The position numbers were made by a program, and so were the translations under genes. From Chloroflexota bacterium (GTDB lineage Bacteria; Chloroflexota; Dehalococcoidia; UBA2979), in the NCBI GenBank assembly GCA_947472995.1, contig CANJBO010000001.1, positions 62,001-126,000 of the forward strand: a DNA stretch of 64,000 nt, given 5' to 3'. Below, one piece after another: positions 53,726 through 60,631 of the stretch; position 1 is the first letter of the stretch; each line of letters begins with the position of its first letter. The notes beneath the pieces were generated by a model that was not told the origin of the DNA, did no database searches, and saw only the letters and a program-made list of their open reading frames with translations.

Positions 53726-55287
53726 CGCGCGTCGACCGTCGGCAACACCAGCGTGAACGTCGCGCCGGCGCCCGGCTCGCTGGCGGCGACCAGCATCCCG
53801 CCGACCTCCTCGGCCAGCTCGCGCGATGAGTACAGGCCGACGCCGAGGCCGCCCTTGATGCGGCCCTCGCCGCGGTAGAAGCGCTCGAAGAGACGCGGCA
53901 GGTTGTGAGGCGCGATGCCGGGGCCGTCGTCGTGCACGGCGATACGCACGCGCTCGTCCACGACGTCGATGCGCACCTCGACGTGTGCCGACTCGCCGGC
54001 GTAGCGCGCGGCGTTCTCCAGCAGGTTGTCGAGGACCCCGGCGACCTTCGCGCGATCCGTGTCCAGCTCCACCGGGACGTCGGGCAGCACCTCGCCGATC
54101 GTCATGCGCGGGTGACGCTCGCGCGCCGCAAGCGTCTGCCGCCGCACGCACTCGCCGAGGTCGACGCGCTCGACGCGGTGCACGGTGAGGCCGAGGTGCA
54201 TCTCCGCGAAGGCGAGCCAGCGGTCGATGATCGCGTCGAGCTTGAACGCCTCGACGGTGAGGGCGTCGACGAGCTCGACGTTTGACTCCTCGGCGCCGGA
54301 GCGCCGCAACCGCCGCGCGAGGTGCTGGCCGAGGCCGATCACGCTCGTCAGCGGCGTCCGCAGCTCGTGCGAGGTCATCGCGACAGTGTCGCGGTGCAGC
54401 TCCTGCGCCTCCTTCTCGCGGATCGCCATCGACAGGCAGTTCGCGAACGCCTGCGCAAACAGCAGCTCGTCGTCCGAGAACTCGCGCGGCACGAGCGAGT
54501 GCGCCGAGATCAGCCCCCACGGCCCGCGCGCGCTGCGCACGCCGCACGCGATCGAGGTGCGGACGCCCGCCCGGATCAGCTGCGCGGGGATGCGCATCCG
54601 CGTCTCGGTCGCGGTGTCCTCGATGACCACCGGGACGACCCCGCCCATCACGAAATCGACATAAGAATCGGAACGACGGCCGGGCGCCTCGGCCCACTCG
54701 GGGGCGTCGCCACGACTGGCGAGGCGGGTCATCTCGTCGGTGCCCGGCTCGACCTTCAGTACCTGCACCAGCGGCATGTCGAGTGCGCGTGAGAGCGTCA
54801 GCACGGCCTCTTCGAGCACGGCGTCGAGCGTCGCCGCGTCGTCCATTGCGTACTGCGCGAAGTCGGCGAGGGCCCCTCGACGGTAGGCGTCGGCCTTCGC
54901 CTCCGCGGCGGCGCGGTGCGACTCGATCACGTCGGTCACGTCGTTCACGACGAGGCCGACGCCGGTGATCGCGCCGTCGGCGTCGCGCACGGGGAACCAC
55001 TGCGCGTTCCACGCCTCGATCGCGGGGGTTGCGGCCTCGGCACCGCGGAGCGCACGCGTCACGGTCTCGCCGGCGAGGACCGCCGCGAACACCGGGCGGA
55101 TCTGGGGCGCGATCTGCGGCAGGACCTCCTCGACCGTCCGGCCGAGGTGCGCCTCGACGGGCAGGTGGTTCATCGCCGCGAGGGCCTCGTTGACGAAGAC
55201 GTAGCGACCGTCGAGGTCGAAGTACGCGACCGCCGCGCCGAGGCGAGACGTCAGCGCGGCGAAGAAGTCTGGGAGGTCGGCCCGCAT
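53680..55287 (-). CDS. PAS-GAF sensor histidine kinase
   Basis: A 535-residue soluble kinase. It has an N-terminal PAS domain (AVAYFDLDGRYVFVNEALA, about residues 17-35), a GAF-like domain (about 140-290), the HisKA phospho-acceptor motif SHELRTPLTSVIG with His near 306, and an HATPase domain (DNLLENAARYAG, DDGPGI, GGLGVGLYSS). No transmembrane segment is seen, so it senses a cytoplasmic signal. No response regulator is adjacent. ATG 55287 begins right at the PAS domain. A TATATT six bases upstream suggests a leaderless mRNA. The frame is open to 55464, but that part is not conserved. Confidence 0.9.
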   Translation of the reverse strand: MRADLPDFFAALTSRLGAAVAYFDLDGRYVFVNEALAAMNHLPVEAHLGRTVEEVLPQIAPQIRPVFAAVLAGETVTRALRGAEAATPAIEAWNAQWFPVRDADGAITGVGLVVNDVTDVIESHRAAAEAKADAYRRGALADFAQYAMDDAATLDAVLEEAVLTLSRALDMPLVQVLKVEPGTDEMTRLASRGDAPEWAEAPGRRSDSYVDFVMGGVVPVVIEDTATETRMRIPAQLIRAGVRTSIACGVRSARGPWGLISAHSLVPREFSDDELLFAQAFANCLSMAIREKEAQELHRDTVAMTSHELRTPLTSVIGLGQHLARRLRRSGAEESNVELVDALTVEAFKLDAIIDRWLAFAEMHLGLTVHRVERVDLGECVRRQTLAARERHPRMTIGEVLPDVPVELDTDRAKVAGVLDNLLENAARYAGESAHVEVRIDVVDERVRIAVHDDGPGIAPHNLPRLFERFYRGEGRIKGGLGVGLYSSRELAEEVGGMLVAASEPGAGATFTLVLPTVDARHRRVSSSAARTAGE

Positions 55288-55494
55288 ATCCCGAATATAC
55301 GGGCCGTCTTGCGGGCGGAGTACGGGCGCGTCGTCGCCCACGACCGATCGCAATACAAGTGCAAGCAGCGTGCGATGCGCCTCGATCAAGCGCGCGGGCG
55401 GAGTCGCCTCGCGCGGCGCGCATCCTGTACGCTCGTCGCACATGACCAGCCGATGCGCTGACACCAGTCCCGAGGATCACCGGCGGCCGCTGCG

Positions 55495-56844
55495 ATGAGC
55501 GTCGCGATCGGCATCCTCGCGCTGCTCATCATCATCTGTGCGCTCTACGTCGCGGCGGAGTTCGCCAGCGTCGCCTCCCGCGTCACGCGCACCCGCCAGG
55601 CCGCCGAGGCGGGCAGCAACGCCGCGCGCTGGATGCTGACGATCCTGCAGGACCCCGGCGCGCTCGACCGCTACATCGCCGCCTGCCAGATCGGGATCAC
55701 CGTCACCAGCCTGCTGATCGGCGCGCTCGGCCAGTCCTCGATCACCCCCGTGCTCGCCTCGGCGCTCCACTCGCTGGCCGGGGTGAACGAGGCGACCGCG
55801 CTCGGCATCGCGACCGTGACCACGCTGCTGGTGCTCACCGCCGCGCAGATGGTGTTGGGCGAGCTCGTCCCGAAGTCCCTCGCGCTCCAGTTCCCGACGC
55901 AGGTGGCGATCTACACCTCCGGACCAATGCGCGTGTCCATGTGGCTCTACCGGCCGCTGACGGCCTTCCTGAACAACAGCGGCATCGTCGTGCTGCGCAT
56001 CCTCGGCACGCCCGCCGGGGGGCACCGCCACATCCACTCGTCGCAGGAGATCTCGTTCCTGATCGCGGAGAGCCGCGTCGGCGGGCAGCTGTCCGCGCAG
56101 GAGCAGGACCGCCTCGACCGTGCGCTCCGACTGTCCGAGCTGCCCGTGCGGCGGCTGATGGTGCCGCGACGCGACATCGTGGGCGTCGAGGCGGGCGCGA
56201 CCCTGCTCGAGGTGCAACGCACGCTCGTGGAGTCCGCGTTCACGCGCCTCCCGGTGTACGAGGGCACGACCGACCGCATCATCGGCCTGCTGCGCGCGAA
56301 GGAGGTCGCGAGCCACATCGCCTCCGGCGTCTCCGAGGGGGGCGCGCTGCTCGCCCGCGACGTGATGCGCCCGATCGCACAGGTGCCGGAGTCGATCCGC
56401 GCCGAGCGCCTGGTCGCCGAACTGCGCCGGCAGCACTCCGAGCAGGCGGTCGTGGTGGACGAGCATGGGGGGGTCTCCGGCCTCGTCACGCTGGAGGACC
56501 TGCTGGTCGAGATCCTCGGCGGGGCGGAGAAGCCCGCCAGCCCCGGCGAGGTCGTCCCGGAGCGCCTCCCGGACGGCCGCGTGCGGCTGCCGGGCCGGAT
56601 GCGCGTCGACGAGGCGCGCGACTGGCTGGGCGTGCTGTGGGAGGGCGAGAGCGACACGCTCGGCGGCATCGTGTCGGAGCGCCTCGGCCACCTCGCCGAG
56701 CCCGGCGACCGGGCGGTGATCGACGGCGTGGCGATCGAGGTGGAGAGCGTCGAGCAGCTGGCCGTGCGCGCGCTCATCGCGACCCCGCACGAGGCCTTCG
56801 TCGGCGCGCGCGAATCGGGACGTGAGGAGGCCACCGATGAGTGA
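55495..56844 (+). CDS. CNNM/CorC (HlyC/CorC) family protein, first of a pair
   Basis: A 449-residue membrane protein. The DUF21/CNNM transmembrane domain (about residues 1-190, with AAEFASVASR and ELVPKSLALQFPTQVA) is followed by two CBS domains (LPVYEGTTDRIIGLL, VVVDEHGGVSGLVTLEDLL) and a CorC_HlyC transporter-associated domain. These proteins are linked to Mg2+/Co2+ efflux or homeostasis, with CBS domains sensing adenine nucleotides. The second paralogue begins inside its 3' end. TACGCT at 55428-55433 may be the -10 box. Confidence 0.9.
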   Translation: MSVAIGILALLIIICALYVAAEFASVASRVTRTRQAAEAGSNAARWMLTILQDPGALDRYIAACQIGITVTSLLIGALGQSSITPVLASALHSLAGVNEATALGIATVTTLLVLTAAQMVLGELVPKSLALQFPTQVAIYTSGPMRVSMWLYRPLTAFLNNSGIVVLRILGTPAGGHRHIHSSQEISFLIAESRVGGQLSAQEQDRLDRALRLSELPVRRLMVPRRDIVGVEAGATLLEVQRTLVESAFTRLPVYEGTTDRIIGLLRAKEVASHIASGVSEGGALLARDVMRPIAQVPESIRAERLVAELRRQHSEQAVVVDEHGGVSGLVTLEDLLVEILGGAEKPASPGEVVPERLPDGRVRLPGRMRVDEARDWLGVLWEGESDTLGGIVSERLGHLAEPGDRAVIDGVAIEVESVEQLAVRALIATPHEAFVGARESGREEATDE

Positions 56845-58156
56845 GCTCGTCACGCCGGCGATCGTGATCGCGGTCCTCGTGCTGCTGAACGGGCTGTTCG
56901 TCGCCGCGGAGTTCGGCATCGTCACCGCGCCCCGCGCGGCGATCGAGCGGCGCGCGGCCACGGGGAACCGCACGGCCGCCGCCGTCGCGCACATCATGCG
57001 CGACCCGCAGGCGCAGGACCGCTTCATCGCCACGGCGCAGCTCGGCGTGACGTTCGCGTCGCTCGGCCTCGGCATGTACGGCGAGCACGCCCTCGCCACG
57101 TGGATCGCGCACCGCCTCGAGGGCACGACGATCCTCCCCGCGTGGCTCGCCGCGCACACGATCGCGACCGTCGCGGCGGTGTCGATCCTGACGTACCTCC
57201 ACGTCGTGATCGGCGAGATGGCACCGAAGTCGCTCGCCCTCCAGTACGCCGAGGCGACGGCGATGCGCGTGACCCCGCCGATGATCCTCGTGCGGCGGCT
57301 GATGTTCCCGCTGGTCGTCGCGTTGAACGCGCTGGGCGCGGGCGTGCTGCGAATCCTCGGCATCGACCGCTCGCAGGGCAGCCAGGAGCGCTTCTACTCC
57401 GCCGAGGAGCTCGAGTTCGTCGTCGAGGAGAGCCTGGAGGGCGGGTTGATCCACCGCGGCTCCGGCCGCGTGCTGCGCGAGCTGTTCGACCTGACCGAGC
57501 TGACCGCGGAGGACGTGATGGTGCCACGCGTGCAGGTGGACGGTGTGCCGGTCGGCGCCTCGCCCGAGGCGATCGCGACGCTGCTCCGCACGACCCCGCA
57601 CAGCCGCTACCCCGTGTACCGCGAGCACCTGGACGACATCATCGGCGTCGTGCACGTGCGCGACCTCGCGGCGCTCGTGATCGACGGCGCATCGCTGCGC
57701 GGCTCCGTGGTGCACGGCACGCCGTTCGTCCCGTCCTCGACGCCGCTGGAGACGGTGGTGACGCGCATGCGCGACCAGCACGTGCAGTTCGCGGTCGTGC
57801 TGGACGAGCACGGCGGCACGGCCGGCATCATCACCCCGGACGACGTGAGCATGGAGCTGCTCGGCCGCGTCGACGAGTCCGGCACGCCGGGCGAGATGTT
57901 CGAGGATGCCAGCGGGCGGCTGCGCGTCGCCGGGACCGTGCGCCTCGACGAGCTGGGCGAGCGCCTGCGCCGCGCGATCACGCACGAGGACATCGAGACG
58001 GTGAGCGGCATCGTGCTCGCGCTGCTGGAGCGCCCGCCGCGCGTGGGCGATGTCGTGACCTACGAGCGCATCGTGATGCAGGTCACGCGCATCGACGGTC
58101 GAGGCGTGGCGCAGGTCGTGGTGCTCTCCGCGCCGCTCGAGGGCGAGGACGAGTAG
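56837..58156 (+). CDS. CNNM/CorC (HlyC/CorC) family protein, second of a pair
   Basis: A 439-residue paralogue of the preceding gene with the same layout: DUF21 membrane domain (AAEFGIVTAPRAAIERR, EMAPKSLALQYAE), a CBS pair (YPVYREHLDDIIGVVHV, VVLDEHGGTAGIITPDDV) and a CorC_HlyC domain (LERPPRVGDVVTYE). ATG 56837 has GGAGG six bases upstream and overlaps the previous stop by 8 bases, so both are co-expressed. Tandem CNNM paralogues may form heterodimers (inference). The transcript ends at a perfect hairpin just after the stop. Confidence 0.9.
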   Translation: MSELVTPAIVIAVLVLLNGLFVAAEFGIVTAPRAAIERRAATGNRTAAAVAHIMRDPQAQDRFIATAQLGVTFASLGLGMYGEHALATWIAHRLEGTTILPAWLAAHTIATVAAVSILTYLHVVIGEMAPKSLALQYAEATAMRVTPPMILVRRLMFPLVVALNALGAGVLRILGIDRSQGSQERFYSAEELEFVVEESLEGGLIHRGSGRVLRELFDLTELTAEDVMVPRVQVDGVPVGASPEAIATLLRTTPHSRYPVYREHLDDIIGVVHVRDLAALVIDGASLRGSVVHGTPFVPSSTPLETVVTRMRDQHVQFAVVLDEHGGTAGIITPDDVSMELLGRVDESGTPGEMFEDASGRLRVAGTVRLDELGERLRRAITHEDIETVSGIVLALLERPPRVGDVVTYERIVMQVTRIDGRGVAQVVVLSAPLEGEDE

Positions 58157-58172
58157 CGAGGCGTGTGCCTCG
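58157..58172. terminator. hairpin between convergent genes
   Basis: A perfect 6-bp stem with a 4-base loop (CGAGGC-GTGT-GCCTCG) directly follows the CorC stop and lies 6 bases from the stop of the convergent secreted protein. No T tract is present. Confidence 0.45.
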
Positions 58173-58178
58173 ACGGTG

Positions 58179-59348
58179 CTAGGTCGCGCTGCCGATCAAC
58201 GTCACGGCCACGGGGCCGCCAAACGGGACCGCGAACCGGGCACGGAACGCGTCCGCCATGAAGCTCGGGCCACCGACGATCAGCAGCTGGAACCCGCCGT
58301 CGGCGTCCTGCACCCACACGCCGGTCGCGCGCGCGTCGGTCGACGCCGTGATCAGCTGGTCGGCCGTCCCACCGAGGAACACCACGGACGCCTGCCCGTT
58401 CGTCGCGCCGAACACCGGCGGCGCCGCGAACGCGCCTCGAGGCGGCGTCACGACGACGGGCGCGGCAGCCGGGGCAGCGGGCGGCGGGGTGTAGCCCGAG
58501 GCGGCAACGCTGCCGGAGCCGGGCGCGAGGTACTCGGCGGCGACCCACCCGGTCTGCGCCCCGGAGGAGACCTGCACCCACCGGTAGCCGTCCGAGCTCG
58601 TGCCGAGCTGCGTCACGGTCACGGTCGACCCGGTCGGCAGGCAGCCGACCACCGACCCGCCGAGGCCGCCGGTGCTGCGCATGCGGAGGCAGTCGCCGTC
58701 CGCTGCGATCGTCACGCGCGCGCCGACCGCGGGAAGCGTGCCGGTCGCGCCGAAGGTCGGGGTCGTCACGACGGGCGGGGCCTGCACCGGCGGCGTCTGC
58801 CCGGGCGGCACGGGGTTCGGATTCCCGGCGGCGTCGGTGAAGCGGTAGACCCGCACCACGAGCCCGGGGTAGCGCGCCACCAGCTCGGCCGGCTTGTACT
58901 GGTCACGGACCCGGACGATGCCGTCGTAGTTCGAGTTCGAGTCGATCACGCGGAACACGCCGCTGCCGAGGTTGTCGATCACGATCGCGGTGTGGAGGCC
59001 GGGGTAGTCGGCGTTCGCGACGGTGATCGCGGGGTTCGCGATCTGGATGATGTCGCCGTCGCGCGCGGTCATCAGGGGCACCTCGACGCCGCCGGCCTGG
59101 AGGTAGCCGAGGTTGTAGTCGTAACCGATGGTGCGGTTCACCGCGGCCTGCACGACGGTCTTCACCCACGGGAAGCACTCGCCGCGCTGCTGGCTGAGCG
59201 ACGCGAGCGCCGTGCGCACGATCGGTCCGTAGTTCGCCGCGACGACGTTCGAGTCGGCACTCGCCGGTGCCGGCCGCACGAGCGTGAGCGCCAGCACTGC
59301 CAGCAGCACCGGTACCGCGATCATGCGCATCGTCGTGCGTCGAGTCAT
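58179..59348 (-). CDS. secreted CHAP-like/SH3 protein with the shared C-terminal module
   Basis: A 389-residue exported protein. It has a signal peptide (MIAVPVLLAVLALTLVRPAPASA). A CHAP-like domain follows, with GECFPWVKTVVQAAVN (Cys) and GLHTAIVIDNL (His). An SH3b-like domain has CLRMRSTGGLGG and WVQVSSGAQTGWVAAEYL. A Pro/Ala linker leads to an ~85-residue terminal module found also in two other secreted proteins here. It is probably a wall-acting amidase or binding protein. ATG 59348 was chosen because a promoter-like pair lies at 59359-59387; upstream in-frame starts (59360, 59396) fall inside it. Confidence 0.82.
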   Translation of the reverse strand: MTRRTTMRMIAVPVLLAVLALTLVRPAPASADSNVVAANYGPIVRTALASLSQQRGECFPWVKTVVQAAVNRTIGYDYNLGYLQAGGVEVPLMTARDGDIIQIANPAITVANADYPGLHTAIVIDNLGSGVFRVIDSNSNYDGIVRVRDQYKPAELVARYPGLVVRVYRFTDAAGNPNPVPPGQTPPVQAPPVVTTPTFGATGTLPAVGARVTIAADGDCLRMRSTGGLGGSVVGCLPTGSTVTVTQLGTSSDGYRWVQVSSGAQTGWVAAEYLAPGSGSVAASGYTPPPAAPAAAPVVVTPPRGAFAAPPVFGATNGQASVVFLGGTADQLITASTDARATGVWVQDADGGFQLLIVGGPSFMADAFRARFAVPFGGPVAVTLIGSAT

Positions 59349-59358
59349 TCTTCGTCCC

Positions 59359-59387
59359 ATCACAGCTATCGAGGTTACCTGTGACAA
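59359..59387 (-). promoter_or_regulatory. candidate promoter of the CHAP-like/SH3 gene
   Basis: On the minus strand TTGTCA (59387-59382) and TGTGAT (59364-59359) have a 17-bp spacer. Transcription would start about 5-7 bases before ATG 59348, giving a very short leader. Confidence 0.45.
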
Positions 59388-59652
59388 CGCGTGCACGCAC
59401 CATCACGTTGCCCTCGCAGCGGTTACAAAATGGGACTCGCATCGCCCACGGTACGAGTGATCGAACCTGCAACACGATGCGGCAGCGACGACCTCGTTGA
59501 CGCGTTGTTCGATGACTGCGGACACCTGTATGCCTAATCCACGCGTATGCAGACACGATCGAAGTACGAGATTGCGCGGTGATCGTGGTACACGGACGCA
59601 TGGACGAGATCACGCACCCGTGAACCGTGGCGGCGCGTCGATCAGGGTGTGT
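59388..59652. other. intergenic region, noticeably less GC-rich
   Basis: This stretch between two leftward genes has fewer G/C runs than the rest of the window. It has no convincing reading frame. No tRNA cloverleaf, hairpin array or repeat shared with other regions was seen. It may hold upstream control sites for the CHAP-like gene or the 3' untranslated end of the aldo/keto reductase. Confidence 0.4.
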
Positions 59653-60474
59653 TCAGTCCTCGAACGTCTGCACGGCGGCCTCGAGGGCGCGCATCTCGAC
59701 GTCGGTCATCGGCGTGAACTGCGCGAGCGTGTCGAGGTTCTCGACGACGCGCGAGGGGTAGCGCGCGCCCGGGATCGCGACCGAAACCCCGGGGTGCGAG
59801 AGCACGTAGCGCAGCAGATTTGCCGGGGTCACGAGCCCCGCCTCGCCACGCGCGACGCGTCCGCGCATCACGCTGGTCCGCCCCGATCCACCGAGGGGGC
59901 GCATCACAATCACGCCGATGTCGCGCGCGTGCGCCTCCGCGATCAGCGCGGCCGTCTCCGTGTGGAACGCCGAGTAGTCGATCATGATCGTGTCGAACGC
60001 CTCGGACTCGACGAGCAAGCGCAGCACCTCGAGGTCGTGCGTCGAGACGCCGATGTGCCGCACGAGGCCGCGCGCCCGCGCGATCTCCAGGCCGGCCCGC
60101 GCGCCGTCCTCGCCCATCACGTGGTGCCACTTCTCCACGCTCGACACGTCGTGCAACTGGTAGAGGTCGATCAACTCGACGCCCAGCACGCTCAGCGAGC
60201 GGTCCACGTCGCGCTGCGCGCCGTCGGCGGTGTGGCTGAAGGTCTTCGTGGCGATGTGGAAGCCCGCGCGGCCGCGCTCGCGGATCACCTGGCCAAGCAG
60301 GAACTCGCTCCCCGCGTACTCGCGCGCCGTGTCCACGAGGTTCATCCCCGCGTCGATCGCGGTGTGGAGGGTCGCGGCGCCCTCGTCGGAGTGCGGGGTG
60401 TCCATCGCCCCCAGCCCGACCGGGACCACCTCGATCCCGGTGCGGCCGAGGCGGCGGGTCGGCAGGTCGGTCAC
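59653..60474 (-). CDS. aldo/keto reductase family oxidoreductase
   Basis: A 273-residue NADPH-dependent TIM-barrel reductase. The catalytic tetrad is visible: Asp48 (NLVDTARE), Tyr53 (REYAGSE), Lys77 (IATKTF) and His108 (LYQLHDV). The start motif LPTRRLGRTGIEVVPVGLG is typical. The frame continues upstream antisense to the secreted protease, but GTG 60474, with GGGGG upstream, gives the normal start. The substrate is unknown. It separates two genes for secreted proteins that share a C-terminal module, with no obvious functional link. Confidence 0.88.
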   Translation of the reverse strand: MTDLPTRRLGRTGIEVVPVGLGAMDTPHSDEGAATLHTAIDAGMNLVDTAREYAGSEFLLGQVIRERGRAGFHIATKTFSHTADGAQRDVDRSLSVLGVELIDLYQLHDVSSVEKWHHVMGEDGARAGLEIARARGLVRHIGVSTHDLEVLRLLVESEAFDTIMIDYSAFHTETAALIAEAHARDIGVIVMRPLGGSGRTSVMRGRVARGEAGLVTPANLLRYVLSHPGVSVAIPGARYPSRVVENLDTLAQFTPMTDVEMRALEAAVQTFED

Positions 60475-60631
60475 GGCGGCCCCCGTCCAGCAAGCACGCG
60501 GCGCCCGCAGCGCGCAGGGCGACAACGCGGTAACTTGTGTCGACGCGAAGCGTCTCAGGGACGCCCCGGTGCTGTCGAGGCCGTCCCACCGGCCCATCGC
60601 AGCCCGGCCAGCCGGACGAGGGAGCGAGACG

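Noticed and set aside
59388-59652. A tRNA or small RNA gene in the lower-GC gap
   Set aside because: No cloverleaf arms, CCA end or strong stem-loop could be traced by eye.
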